From Deinococcus cellulosilyticus NBRC 106333 = KACC 11606 (GTDB taxonomy: Bacteria; Deinococcota; Deinococci; Deinococcales; Deinococcaceae), in NCBI RefSeq assembly GCF_007990775.1, contig NZ_BJXB01000002.1:62001-126000 (forward strand): 64,000 nt of DNA, given 5' to 3'. The position numbers and the translations under genes are program-made. The notes under the pieces were generated by a model. It was not told the origin of the DNA. It made no database searches and was given only the letters and a program-made list of their open reading frames with translations. Shown in pieces: positions 8,067-19,483 of this stretch (position 1 is its first letter; each line of letters opens with the position of its first letter).

Positions 8067-9767
8067 TTACAGGCTGATCAGGAAAGGATCTTCAAGAGAC
8101 TCACAGATGTAACGCACAAAGCGTGCGGCATCTGCACCGTCGATCAGGCGGTGGTCGTAACTGAGGCTGAGGGGCATCAGGAAGCGGGGTTCGAACTCGC
8201 CCTTGTCCTTGTTCCAGACAGGCTCAAAAGCAGAGCGGCTCACGCCGAGGATGGCCACATCTGGTGGGTTGACGATGGGGGTGAAGCCATAACCACCAAT
8301 GCCTCCGAGGTTGGAGATGTTGAACACTCCTCCGGCCATCTCGTCGGGTTTGAGTTTGCGGTCACGGGCCTTGCCTGCGATTTCGCCGAGTTCCACGCTG
8401 ATCTCGGTGATGCTCTTGCGGTCCACGTCTTTGATGACGGGCACGAGCAGACCGGAGGGGGTGTCCACAGCGACTCCGAGGTTGATGTAGTCGCGGAAGA
8501 TGACCTGACCGTTTGCAACGTCGATGGCTGCAGCAAACTTGGGGAACTTGCGCAGCGCATTGGCCACGACCTTCATCAGGATGGCAGTCATGGTCAGCTT
8601 GCCACCGGCTTTTTCCACACGGGCCCCAAAGGACTTGCGGACCTGCTCCATGACGGTGATGTCTGCCTTGTCGAAGTGGGTGACCATTGGGACAGAGGCC
8701 CAGGCATTGGCCATGCTGCGCACGGTGGCCTTGCGGACCCCGTTGAAGTCTTCCTTGCGGATGTTGCCCCACTTGCTGAAGTCGGGAAGCGGCTGTGCCT
8801 GAACTGCAGGTGCAGCCTGGGCAGCAGGCTGGGCCTGAGAAGCGGCAGCAGGAGCAGCAACGGTTGGGCTTCCAGCAGTGCGGCGCACATCTTCTTCAGA
8901 GATGCGGCCTGCGATGCCGGTGCCACCCACGGTGTTGATGTCCACACCGAGTTCGCGGGCCAGTCTGCGCACGCTGGGAGCAGCGTGGGCCACCTGACGG
9001 CCATTCACGGCCAGCAGAGCAGGTGCAGCTTTGGGACCTTCGTTCTGGGCCACATGGCTGCCAGGTGCCTGGGTGGGTGATCCCTGGTTGGACTGCTGGG
9101 GTTGAGCTTTGGGAGCTTCCTGTCTGGGGGCTTCCGCTTTGGGGGCAGCAGGAGCACTTGCTCCACCTGCACCACCTTCCAGAACCAGCAGCACGCCGCC
9201 CACGGGAACGCTGTCGCCAGCTTTCACACGGATCTCTTTGACGGTGCCGGCAGCGTCACTGGGGACTTCCACCACAGCTTTGTCGGTTTCAATCTCGACA
9301 ATGGGCTGGTCTTTGGAGATGGTGTCCCCTGCTTTGACCAGCACGTTCACCACAGTGGCAGAGCTGATGTTGTCGCCCACTTCGGGGAGTTTCACTTCAG
9401 TTGCGCCAGCTGCAGGAGCAGCGCTCGTCGCAGCAGGCTGGGGCACCAGGGAACTCTCAGGCTCAGCCTGGGGGGACGTGCTGGAGGTCTGGTCGGTCTG
9501 GGTGGAGGGAGCGGCGACGCCACCTGCACCTTCGCCTTCGAGCACCAGAATGACGTTGCCCACGGGCACGTTGTCTCCGGTGTTCACTTTGATTTCTTTG
9601 ACGGTTCCGGCAGCGTCGCTGGGGACTTCCACAACGGCCTTGTCGGTTTCAATTTCAATGATGGGCTGGTTGAGCGCCACGGTGTCGCCGACTTTGACCA
9701 GCACATTGACCACGGTAGCAGACGCAATGTTGTCGCCCACCTCGGGGAGTTTCACTTCAGTAGCCAC
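8067..9767 (-). CDS. aceF: Pyruvate dehydrogenase E2, dihydrolipoamide acetyltransferase
   Basis: A 566-residue E2 core subunit that passes the acetyl group from lipoate to CoA. Two lipoyl domains (residues about 3-78 and 122-198) each carry ETDKAVVEVPS with the lipoylated lysine. Ala/Pro linkers follow, then an E1/E3-binding domain (APSVRRLARELGVDI, about 265) and the acetyltransferase domain with the catalytic DHRLIDGADAARF near the end. The start is GTG at 9767 with GAAAGGAG seven bases upstream; an ATG just upstream is out of frame. It lies 102 bases after aceE in the same direction. Confidence 0.96.
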   Translation of the reverse strand: MATEVKLPEVGDNIASATVVNVLVKVGDTVALNQPIIEIETDKAVVEVPSDAAGTVKEIKVNTGDNVPVGNVILVLEGEGAGGVAAPSTQTDQTSSTSPQAEPESSLVPQPAATSAAPAAGATEVKLPEVGDNISSATVVNVLVKAGDTISKDQPIVEIETDKAVVEVPSDAAGTVKEIRVKAGDSVPVGGVLLVLEGGAGGASAPAAPKAEAPRQEAPKAQPQQSNQGSPTQAPGSHVAQNEGPKAAPALLAVNGRQVAHAAPSVRRLARELGVDINTVGGTGIAGRISEEDVRRTAGSPTVAAPAAASQAQPAAQAAPAVQAQPLPDFSKWGNIRKEDFNGVRKATVRSMANAWASVPMVTHFDKADITVMEQVRKSFGARVEKAGGKLTMTAILMKVVANALRKFPKFAAAIDVANGQVIFRDYINLGVAVDTPSGLLVPVIKDVDRKSITEISVELGEIAGKARDRKLKPDEMAGGVFNISNLGGIGGYGFTPIVNPPDVAILGVSRSAFEPVWNKDKGEFEPRFLMPLSLSYDHRLIDGADAARFVRYICESLEDPFLISL

Positions 9768-9826
9768 GCATGTACTCCTTTCAACAGGATCAGAATGACA
9801 GATGCCTTTTCCACTTTACCGCAAGA

Positions 9827-9862
9827 ACCCACCCGGGACTTTTCAAGTTGTCTCGGGTGGGT
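9827..9862 (-). terminator. Hairpin between aceE and aceF
   Basis: ACCCACCCGGGA (9827-9838) and TCTCGGGTGGGT (9851-9862) form a stem of nine or more pairs. There is no good T run on the minus strand, so it may be an intra-operon processing or partial-termination site rather than a full terminator. Confidence 0.5.
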
Positions 9863-9869
9863 GTGTGTT

Positions 9870-12578
<2,709 letters not shown>

Positions 12579-12915
12579 GATGCATTGACCCCTTTCTTCG
12601 CTAGTGGTGTACCTGGACTGCAAGTAAACCACTTTTGAGACAAATCTACTTTAACCGCCTGGACCCTCTCCTGCATAGAGCTAAATCTTAGATCTAATTT
12701 CTGAAGGGGGTGGGATGGCTAGATGTAATGGCTTATTTCTGTCCAGGAAGCAGTCAGCCCACAGTTTAACCTTGCATTTTTTTGTGAGATGTTCGAAATC
12801 TGACCGTTCACTGCAAGAGGTACACTGCCCATCACACAGCCTTGCTGTAAAGAAAAAATGCCGGAAAGTCCCGACATTTCATCCTGCAATAGAGAAGGAG
12901 GAGCTTTGCAGCTCC
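12579..12915. other. Intergenic region upstream of aceE
   Basis: The 337 bases hold the aceE promoter region (not precisely assignable) and, on the left-facing side, the terminators of the gene at 12916. No convincing coding sequence was seen on either strand. Confidence 0.5.
12856..12879 (-). terminator. Terminator of the repeat-protein gene
   Basis: An imperfect stem (AAATGCCGGA / TCCCGACATTT) is followed on the minus strand by six T's. A second hairpin (GAGGAGC / GCTCCTC, 12898-12917) overlaps the stop codon of the gene. Confidence 0.7.
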
Positions 12916-13356
12916 TCAGGCAACCTGTTCAAACACGTAGAAGGACACCAGTGCAACCAGCACACCAATCCAGCCTGGGGCTTCACCAAGGTTGAACTCG
13001 AAATCTTTACCGATCACGGTTCCACCCAGACGGCCCACCAGTTTGTGTCCGGTCTGCTGTGCAGCCACATCCCAGCCCACAATGGGACCACCGAGACGGC
13101 CCGTCACACGGTCCACGCCACGGAGGGTGAGTTCCTGATCACCGATGCTGCCCACCAGGGCACCATCCTGCAGATGCACTTCCACATTCAGGCCAGCGGC
13201 AGTTCCCTGCACACCGGTTTCAGTGATCTCCAAGTTAAAGCTTTTACCTGCGAGTTTTCCCCCAACGCGACCCTTGATAAAGTCACCGTCCAGGGCACAG
13301 CGCACGTCATATCCTGCGGCGCCGTGAAAACGACCAGTCATGAGTTCTTCAGTCAC
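12916..13356 (-). CDS. Glycine-rich repeat protein with C-terminal membrane anchor
   Basis: A 146-residue protein of unknown function. It contains three or more related beta-type repeats (GRVGGKLAGKSFNL, GRLGGPIVGWDV, GRLGGTVIGKDFEF) and a hydrophobic C-terminal segment (about residues 125-142, PGWIGVLVALVSFYVF), so it may be tail-anchored. The GTG start at 13356 is chosen because TATACT (13364-13369 on the minus strand) is exactly 7 bases upstream, the leaderless layout; an ATG five codons in is the alternative. Its terminators follow directly. Confidence 0.7.
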   Translation of the reverse strand: MTEELMTGRFHGAAGYDVRCALDGDFIKGRVGGKLAGKSFNLEITETGVQGTAAGLNVEVHLQDGALVGSIGDQELTLRGVDRVTGRLGGPIVGWDVAAQQTGHKLVGRLGGTVIGKDFEFNLGEAPGWIGVLVALVSFYVFEQVA

Positions 13357-13363
13357 GCTAGGT

Positions 13364-13369
13364 AGTATA
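13364..13369 (-). promoter_or_regulatory. -10 box of a leaderless gene
   Basis: TATACT seven bases before the GTG at 13356. Confidence 0.65.
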
Positions 13370-13404
13370 GCAAAGGAATTCATGAAATGGTGCATGGGAA
13401 TGGC

Positions 13405-13455
13405 AGGGGAAGCTGACAGCTGCCGAGGGCCGAGGGCCAAGAGCCGAGGGCATCT
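13405..13455. repeat. Low-complexity GAGGGCC-type repeat
   Basis: A short run of CCGAGGGC units preceded by AGCTGACAGCTG. Similar GCTGAC wording occurs at 62505-62555, suggesting remnants of a dispersed intergenic repeat. Confidence 0.45.
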
Positions 13456-13585
13456 GAAAGGCTGATGCAAACGCATTCCAGTTCCATGCCTGATCTGGCT
13501 GAAGCATCATTTGCTCGTGGCCCTCTCTTGATCTGAAAACGTGCTTGCGGGGCGGCCCGCGTCGCACTGATCGCTCGGCTCTGGG

Positions 13586-14818
13586 CTACTGCTGGTTCTT
13601 TTTGCGGGCAAAGGCTCTGAACGTGCTTTCCTTTCGGGCTTTTTGCAGGTCTCCACGTTCAATCTGTTCTGCCACGGCATTCAGAGAATCAATCTGTTCT
13701 TGCACCCTTGGAGAAGCTGGAAGGGCACTCAGTGCTGCAGCGTACTGTCCGAACTGGTCGGCATCGTAAGCAACAGAGCCTGCAGCCACACCAACCACGG
13801 TTTCCTCCTGCAACAGAGTGACTTCCAGCAACGTGACGTATTCTTTGACCGCCATGTTCTCGGGCAGGGCCTCGTATTTTTCGGCTGGCACCACACCAAG
13901 TTTCAGCGTTTGCTTCAGCACCACCCGCTCCTCTCCCCTGTCGAAAGCCACCCGCACAGTGATCAGTGGCACTTCAGTCTGGCCTGCCTGCAACTCAGGA
14001 ACCTTCAGCCTCAGAGCACTTTCAGAGGCCTGCCCATATCTGAGGTTGGGAAGTTTGTACCTGCCGGTGTTGACCGTGCTGTACCTGTTCAGCACGTCGT
14101 CTAAGGTCACACCTGAGTGGGTGGTGATGCCCAGACTGACCCTTCTGCCAAACGTGCTTTCCAGACCTTTAAGTTCCTGCTCAAAAATCGCAGGGAGGCC
14201 TTCAGGGTCGCTGACATAGTAATAGTTGCCTCCACCTGCTTCAGCCATGCCCATCAGGAGGTCCTCGTCGTAGTCATCTCCCATCCCGAAGGTGCTGGTG
14301 CTGACGCCGTGTTCGGAAAGTTCAAGCACCTCTTTGTTGATCTGGGTGCGGTCGGTGATGCCCACATTGGCCTGACCGTCTGACAGCAGCATCACGCGAT
14401 TCAGCATGGCTTTCTGGTAATGCTCACTGACCAGGAAGCCTCCTTTGAACCAGCCTCCATGGAGGTCGGTGCTGCCCCTTGCAGTCACGGTGCGGATGCG
14501 TTGCTGCAGTTGCATTCTGCTGGGCTGGGTGATCAGGGTGCTTGGGGCCAGCACATCAATCTGGTCGTCAAAGATCACCACAGAGGCACGGTCTCCGTCC
14601 TGAAAGTGGCTCAGGCATTCGGTGGCAGCTTTTCTGGCATTTTCAATGCCCTTGCCAGACATGCTCCCACTTCGGTCCAGCACCAGAGACACATTGAGTC
14701 TGGAGCGTTTCTGGTCCTTCACCTGCTCTGGGGGGGTCAGTTTCAGCACCACATCCAGGGTGATGGGGGTGTTTTCGGGCAGGGCAGCTTTGATGGGAAG
14801 CAGTTCAAGTTTCAGCAT
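13586..14818 (-). CDS. vWA-domain protein
   Basis: A 410-residue cytoplasmic-looking protein (no signal peptide) with a von Willebrand A domain at about residues 45-215. The metal site is visible as DRSGSMSGKG, followed by a threonine in GSTDLHGG and an aspartate in LLSDGQAN. The C-terminal half is beta-rich and ends in a Lys/Arg tail. Start ATG at 14818 has AAGGAG six bases upstream. It lies 66 bases after the MerR-type regulator gene, so the two are probably co-transcribed. Its partner is unknown. Confidence 0.85.
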   Translation of the reverse strand: MLKLELLPIKAALPENTPITLDVVLKLTPPEQVKDQKRSRLNVSLVLDRSGSMSGKGIENARKAATECLSHFQDGDRASVVIFDDQIDVLAPSTLITQPSRMQLQQRIRTVTARGSTDLHGGWFKGGFLVSEHYQKAMLNRVMLLSDGQANVGITDRTQINKEVLELSEHGVSTSTFGMGDDYDEDLLMGMAEAGGGNYYYVSDPEGLPAIFEQELKGLESTFGRRVSLGITTHSGVTLDDVLNRYSTVNTGRYKLPNLRYGQASESALRLKVPELQAGQTEVPLITVRVAFDRGEERVVLKQTLKLGVVPAEKYEALPENMAVKEYVTLLEVTLLQEETVVGVAAGSVAYDADQFGQYAAALSALPASPRVQEQIDSLNAVAEQIERGDLQKARKESTFRAFARKKNQQ

Positions 14819-14884
14819 GGGTGTCTCCTTCAGGGAATGGGGGACCCACACCTCCAGAGGTCGGGAGGTCGGGAGGAGGTAGGC

Positions 14885-15523
14885 TCAGTCTTCTAACGCC
14901 TGCTGGATTTTTCTGAGGATCTTCTGGAGGAGGGTTGTATTTTTGATGGGTTGAAAATCTTCAGAGAGGTGAAGTTCGATGCCCTCAGAGATGGGCACCC
15001 TGGTGTAGGTTTCTGCTTTGCGTTTTTTCTTGCGTTCTCTGTCATCGCCATACTGCAGAAAGTCTGGAAGGCTGGGTGCAGGTGCAGGCATTGAAGCTGC
15101 AGGAGGTGCTGCAGGAAAGGGGGGCGCTTCTTCGATTTCCGCCACTGCTCTCTTGCGGAAGAATTCCATTGGATGCCTCTCAACCTCTTCTTTTCCCAGC
15201 AGCAGTTCTTCGAGTTCTTCAATGCTTTTTTCCTGGGTGATGGGAGCGATGATCCCCGTGGCGAAACCCGCGGCCAGCATCTTCCTTAACAACAGAAGCT
15301 GTAAGAGATGGCGGTAGGTGTATCTGGCCTCGCGTCCTTCACGGTCGGGGGTGTCCAGCAGACCCAGCGTGGTGTAGTGGCGGATCAGTCTGGGGTTCAC
15401 CGTGTCCTGCATGCGGGTGTTCATCTTGTCGGTTGGCAGAAACTCTGGCAGGAGTTTGTTGACCCGTTCTGCAAAAGCATCCAGGCTCCAGCTGTCACTG
15501 CGGTAGGCTTGCAGGTTCACCAT
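14885..15523 (-). CDS. MerR-type transcriptional regulator
   Basis: A 212-residue protein. The N-terminal half has the MerR helix-turn-helix features: TDKMNTRMQDTVNPRLIRHYTTLGLLDTP, then GREARYTYRHLLQLLLLRKML, a leucine-rich dimer helix. A Pro/Ala-rich linker and a C-terminal region of unknown role follow; there are no clustered cysteines, so metal sensing is unlikely. The promoter is leaderless: TTGACA, 17 bases, GACAAT, 8 bases, ATG at 15523. It faces a YjbQ gene across two matching palindromes that are likely its operators. Confidence 0.82.
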   Translation of the reverse strand: MVNLQAYRSDSWSLDAFAERVNKLLPEFLPTDKMNTRMQDTVNPRLIRHYTTLGLLDTPDREGREARYTYRHLLQLLLLRKMLAAGFATGIIAPITQEKSIEELEELLLGKEEVERHPMEFFRKRAVAEIEEAPPFPAAPPAASMPAPAPSLPDFLQYGDDRERKKKRKAETYTRVPISEGIELHLSEDFQPIKNTTLLQKILRKIQQALED

Positions 15524-15543
15524 GTGACTTCATTGTCACTCTA

Positions 15544-15586
15544 ACAGTTTAAATTGTCAATATGGTATTTTCAGCTTAAGCTGTCA
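15544..15586. promoter_or_regulatory. Two related palindromes between divergent promoters
   Basis: ACAGTTTAAATTGTCA (15544-15559) and CAGCTTAAGCTGTCAG (15572-15587) share the form ACAGyTTAArCTGT. The first covers the -35 of the regulator gene; the second lies just upstream of TATACT (15590-15595) of the yjbQ-like gene. They are probable operators for the MerR-type protein encoded alongside. Confidence 0.6.
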
Positions 15587-15601
15587 GCGTATACTCAGGT
15601 C

Positions 15602-16030
15602 ATGCTGTGGTTCCAACACACCCTCACTCTTCCAGCCAAAACGCGGGGCTTTCACCTGATCACCCGTGAAGTCCTGCAAGCCATTCCCGAAATCAGCCAG
15701 GTCAAAACAGGCATGCTGAATGTCTTCATCCAGCACACCTCAGCAAGCCTGACCATCAACGAAAACGCCTCACCAGACGTGAGACGGGATTTCGAACGCT
15801 ACTTCAATCGGTCTGTCCCAGACAGCACCCCCTATTTCGAACATGATGACGAGGGGCCAGATGACATGCCTGCCCACATCAAAAGCAGTCAGCTTGGAGC
15901 CAGCCTGAACATCCCCATTCAGGACGGCAGACTTGCCCTGGGCACCTGGCAGGGCATTTATCTTGGGGAGCACCGCGAACGTGGAGGCTCCAGAAGACTG
16001 GTGATCACAGCATTTGGTCAGGGCAAATAA
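15602..16030 (+). CDS. YjbQ family protein (UPF0047)
   Basis: A 142-residue protein with the family pattern: ITREV near the start, GMLNVFIQHTSASLTINENA in the middle, and LGTWQGIYLGEHR...R near the end. E. coli YjbQ shows weak thiamine phosphate synthase activity when overproduced; the true role is unsettled. ATG at 15602 is six bases after TATACT, so the mRNA is probably leaderless. It is divergent from the MerR-type gene and shares its control region. Confidence 0.9.
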   Translation: MLWFQHTLTLPAKTRGFHLITREVLQAIPEISQVKTGMLNVFIQHTSASLTINENASPDVRRDFERYFNRSVPDSTPYFEHDDEGPDDMPAHIKSSQLGASLNIPIQDGRLALGTWQGIYLGEHRERGGSRRLVITAFGQGK

Positions 16031-16074
16031 AACAAAGAGGACAGCCTAAACTGTCCTCCTTGCATCAATCGGTG

Positions 16075-16302
16075 TTATTGTCCGCCCAGACCGCTCTTGC
16101 CCTGGTCTTCGCCCTGGGTCCGGCGGCTTCCTCCTGCTTCATCACTTCCCCCACGGGTGCCTTCGACTGGAGGTTGCCCTCCATCACGGTTGTTGTCATC
16201 AACGTTGTCGAGGGGCTCACCGTCAGGAATTTTCTGACCTGGGGAATTCTGGTTGCCACCAGTGGCATTGGCCCACAGAGGGGCTTTTTGACCTTCAATC
16301 AT
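16075..16302 (-). CDS. Small hydrophilic, probably disordered protein
   Basis: A 75-residue protein rich in Gly, Asp, Asn, Pro and Gln with no hydrophobic core, so probably unstructured. The start is supported by a very good AAAGGAG six bases before the ATG. It converges on the yjbQ-like gene with a 44-base gap. No family is recognised. Proteins of this make-up are often stress- or desiccation-related, but that is only a suggestion. Confidence 0.6.
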   Translation of the reverse strand: MIEGQKAPLWANATGGNQNSPGQKIPDGEPLDNVDDNNRDGGQPPVEGTRGGSDEAGGSRRTQGEDQGKSGLGGQ

Positions 16303-16430
16303 GTTTGTCTCCTTTCGAACATCAACAGCTCAGCTGGACCAGAAAACGTCCATGGAGCATAAATTGACTTTAGAGCATTTCAGATGAATTTTGAAAATCA
16401 ATATTCATTGAGCGGAGCAAAAGAAAAAGC

Positions 16431-16586
16431 ATGGAAACTCAGATTGTAGTGATTGACGAGATCTCATCCAATCAAGCCTTACCATCTGGACACCCTGAGC
16501 AAATTTTCCCCGACAAGCGATCAACATTATTCTCATTTTTATTTTTAATCTTTACAACAGCCTGGACCATCTGGTTTCAATTCTGA
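16431..16586 (+). CDS. Possible 51-residue tail-anchored small protein
   Basis: ATG at 16431 opens a short frame with an acidic/polar start (METQIVVIDEISSNQ) and a C-terminal hydrophobic, aromatic stretch (residues about 32-50, LFSFLFLIFTTAWTIW). It is AT-rich compared with its neighbours and overlaps the 3' end of the converging ABC-F gene by 10 bases. The GGAG upstream is 14 bases from ATG, so the ribosome site is weak. It may be real or chance. Confidence 0.3.
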   Translation: METQIVVIDEISSNQALPSGHPEQIFPDKRSTLFSFLFLIFTTAWTIWFQF

Positions 16587-18628
16587 ATATAATTGTCCCT
16601 CAAATAATCCTTGCGAGCATACTCTTGACCTTCTGGCAGCTTCACCCTCGTCTCCCTGTACCTCTCGAACAACAGGATGAGAGCTGCCCTGATCAGGCTC
16701 TTTCTGAACCAGAGTTCTGCTGAATCTGCAGTAAACTCCAGCTTTGCATCCTGAAAAATCAAACCTGGACACCCAGGAGCATTGAGCGCAGTGAAGGTGA
16801 TTCCTGCCTCTTGCCTGTCCGAGATGATTTTCAAGCCCGAATCCACAATCAGATGGTCATAATTGGGCTGCCTGTACTTCTCGGCGTACAGTTCGTACAG
16901 CATCTGCTGCAATTGATGCTGCTCGGAGTGCAGCCTGCCTTCTTCTCGCTGTGTCAGTTCGGTCAGCAGCAGTTTCGAGATCTCCTGCATGCGGTCTTCC
17001 ATCTCCACAACACGTTCATCCAGAGATGGAGGCGGAGGTGGAGGAGGAGGATCTCCCGCCAGTTCTCTGAAAGGGTCCAGAGGCCCTGTGCGGGTCAGGC
17101 TGCTGTATTCCTTCAGCACACCCTCCTCAATGGTCCAGAAGCGGTTCCCAACGTTCTGGGCAAACATCCGGTCGTGGGTGATGATGATGCAGGCCCCCTG
17201 AAAACTGTTTAAAGCCCTTTCCAGGGATTCCAGGGTTTCAATGTCCAGGTGGTTGGTGGGTTCGTCCAGAAAGAGCAAATCTGCTTTGGAGTGGGCAATC
17301 AGGGCCAGACCTGCCCGGACCCGCTCCCCTCCTGAGAGTTCTGCAGGGGTTTTTTCCCACGCCCAGCCCAGGCCGTACTGTCCCAGCAGTGTACGGGCCG
17401 TACGCTCTTGGTACACCCTGGTCAGCTGTTCTTTCAGGGTCTCTTCTTCCAGCAGTCCGTGGTGTTCCTGATCCAGATAGTTGAAACGGGTGGTGTAGTA
17501 CCGCACTTCTGCCTGGGGATCTGTGGCGTACCGCTTGCCCAGCAGGATTTCCATCAGTGTGGTCTTCCCGGTGCCATTGGGGGCCACCAGCATGATGCGG
17601 TCCCCCTTGCGCACCTTCAGGTCGGCCTGCTTCAGGACGTCACGCTCTCCGTACCGCATCGCCAGATTGCGGCCCCACAAAAGCATTGGTGCTCTGGCAT
17701 CTCCAGCACTGAAAAACATCTGGATTTCGCGTTCTTTCTGTGGAGCGTCAATCTCAGAGATGTGCTCCACCCTGCTGCGGATGGGGTTGGGTTTGGCTCC
17801 CCACATGCTCTGTTGATCTGCCACCTCGGTCAGGCGCATTTTCTCCTGCAAGGTCTGCTGGTGAAGCCTTTGCAGGGTCTTGCGCTGGATGGCCCGTTCC
17901 ATGCGGGTCTTGCTGAACCCTCCCGGATACACCTGAACAGTCTGCTGGTCGATGTACCAGCTCTTCTGTGCCACCTGATCCAGCAGGGTGCGGTCGTGCG
18001 AGACCACAATCACTGCCTGTTTGCTGCGTTTGATTCGGTGCTCCAGCCATTCCCGCATGCGGATGTCCAGGTGGTTGGTGGGTTCATCCAGCAAGAGCAG
18101 GTCTCCCGTATCCAGCAGGCTCAGGGCCAGCGCAAAACGGGTCTTTTCGCCTCCTGAGAGGGTTCCCAGTGGCTGGTCCAGTTTGTCTCCCAGACTCAGG
18201 ACAAAGAGGATGCTCTTTGCACGGTGCTCGTAGGTGTACCCGCCTTCACGCTCGTACTGCTGGTGAAGTTCATCCCAGCGGTCCAGAAGCTCGGGTTTTT
18301 CGGTCAGCTGGGTTTCCAGACTTCTCAGTTCCTGCTCCTGCACCACATGCGGATTGAAAACCCGAACAGCTTCCATCACGGTGAGCTGTTCGGGCAGGGT
18401 TGGATTCTGTTCCAGATAAGTGATTTTGAGGCCCTCAGTTTGCCACATCACGCCACTCTGGGGTTTCAGGCGGCCTGTCAGTAGGTTAAACAAGGTGGTT
18501 TTACCAGAACCATTGAGGCCCATCAGGGCAATTTTGTCACCAGATGAAATGCTGAGTGCAGGAATCTCGAACAGCAGCTTCCGTTCGGTTTCATAATGCA
18601 GATCTGTGAGCTGAAGCAGTGTTCCCAT
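16577..18628 (-). CDS. ABC-F family ATPase
   Basis: A 683-residue soluble protein with two ATPase domains and no membrane segments. The first has GLNGSGKTT and LSGGEKTRFALALSLLDTGDLLLLDEP; the second has APNGTGKTT and LSGGERVRAGLALIAHSKADLLFLDEP; an arm/linker with many Arg/Gln residues lies between (about 240-300). ABC-F proteins act on the ribosome in translation control or antibiotic protection. A run of eight prolines near residue 530 precedes an unusual C-terminal extension of about 140 residues with a coiled-coil-like part. Start ATG at 18628 lies six bases after TACCAT (leaderless); in-frame earlier starts exist. Confidence 0.88.
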   Translation of the reverse strand: MGTLLQLTDLHYETERKLLFEIPALSISSGDKIALMGLNGSGKTTLFNLLTGRLKPQSGVMWQTEGLKITYLEQNPTLPEQLTVMEAVRVFNPHVVQEQELRSLETQLTEKPELLDRWDELHQQYEREGGYTYEHRAKSILFVLSLGDKLDQPLGTLSGGEKTRFALALSLLDTGDLLLLDEPTNHLDIRMREWLEHRIKRSKQAVIVVSHDRTLLDQVAQKSWYIDQQTVQVYPGGFSKTRMERAIQRKTLQRLHQQTLQEKMRLTEVADQQSMWGAKPNPIRSRVEHISEIDAPQKEREIQMFFSAGDARAPMLLWGRNLAMRYGERDVLKQADLKVRKGDRIMLVAPNGTGKTTLMEILLGKRYATDPQAEVRYYTTRFNYLDQEHHGLLEEETLKEQLTRVYQERTARTLLGQYGLGWAWEKTPAELSGGERVRAGLALIAHSKADLLFLDEPTNHLDIETLESLERALNSFQGACIIITHDRMFAQNVGNRFWTIEEGVLKEYSSLTRTGPLDPFRELAGDPPPPPPPPSLDERVVEMEDRMQEISKLLLTELTQREEGRLHSEQHQLQQMLYELYAEKYRQPNYDHLIVDSGLKIISDRQEAGITFTALNAPGCPGLIFQDAKLEFTADSAELWFRKSLIRAALILLFERYRETRVKLPEGQEYARKDYLRDNYIQN

Positions 18629-18634
18629 GCTTTC

Positions 18635-18640
18635 ATGGTA
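18635..18640 (-). promoter_or_regulatory. -10 box of the ABC-F gene
   Basis: TACCAT on the minus strand, six bases before the ATG at 18628. Confidence 0.4.
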
Positions 18641-18723
18641 CCGGAAGGGCTCGAACCCTGGACCCGACATGAAGCCTAGCGTCACGCCCTGTAACCTCCG
18701 CTGACTGGCGGATCATTGGTGCA

Positions 18724-19392
18724 TCAGAGCTGCTGGATTTGCCCATCAAGCGGATCTTCTTCAACCTCCATCCTGAAACGACCACCTGAGGTTTCCACCT
18801 CCACCACCAGGGGAAGCAACTTTGCGGGATGACCCACAGGGTACCAGGGCCTGCCATTTCGGCTCACAATAAAGAGCCCTTCATCGGTTCCAAGCGGAGC
18901 AAAATCTGCCAGTGCAGGTCTGAAATGATCCACCCCCACCTGTGCCTTCAGGCACTCAATCAGGGCAGAAACATCCCGGGTCACCAGCCCAATTTCGCTG
19001 ATGGACAAAGGCAGCAAGTTTTCAGCATCCTGATGGTTCAGGTTGTGGCGTCCGATGTACTCCACAATGTTGCCATCCGGGTCCAGAAAATACAGCGCAT
19101 GGGCATTCCAGTTTTGAAAGTCGGCAAAGTAAGACTGGTCTTCCCGGATGTAGCACAGATCCACCTTCTGCCTCAGGTCCTCAAAAACCTGCTGCATGAG
19201 GTGCTCAGGGGCATTGAAAGCAAAATGATAACCTCCAGAAAAGCCTTCTCTTGCAACAAATCGCAAGGTGGATGCACCTGCAGTCAGGGAAAAAGCATGT
19301 TCCTCCTGATGAACAGAAAATCCCAGACGGGCATAAAATGCGGCCATCTCCTGCAGCTTTGCGGTGTAAAGGGTGAGGGTGTGAATGCGCAT
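18724..19392 (-). CDS. Glyoxalase/VOC-superfamily protein
   Basis: A 222-residue protein with two VOC-type modules: residues 1-120 (MRIHTLTLYTAKLQEMAAFY, ending in ALYFLDPDGNIVEY, the classic strand with a metal glutamate) and about 130-215 (ISEIGLVTRDVSALIECL). The first histidine in IHTLTL and the glutamate in NIVEY could bind metal. The substrate is unknown. TATAGT lies 8 bases before the ATG at 19392, suggesting a leaderless mRNA. Confidence 0.85.
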   Translation of the reverse strand: MRIHTLTLYTAKLQEMAAFYARLGFSVHQEEHAFSLTAGASTLRFVAREGFSGGYHFAFNAPEHLMQQVFEDLRQKVDLCYIREDQSYFADFQNWNAHALYFLDPDGNIVEYIGRHNLNHQDAENLLPLSISEIGLVTRDVSALIECLKAQVGVDHFRPALADFAPLGTDEGLFIVSRNGRPWYPVGHPAKLLPLVVEVETSGGRFRMEVEEDPLDGQIQQL

Positions 19393-19483
19393 GATCACAG
19401 ACTATAGCGTCTGACAGGAAGGTTTCTGTGATCAGGAAACGTTGCGGTCACTTCATGCGTAGTAAAGACGTAAGGAGGATTTC

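Noticed and set aside
18638..18668. tRNA-like 3' end (GGGTTCGAGCCC and ACCA, minus strand)
   Set aside because: No D arm, anticodon arm or matching acceptor strand upstream; T-stem has a mismatch. Probably chance at the start of the ABC-F gene.
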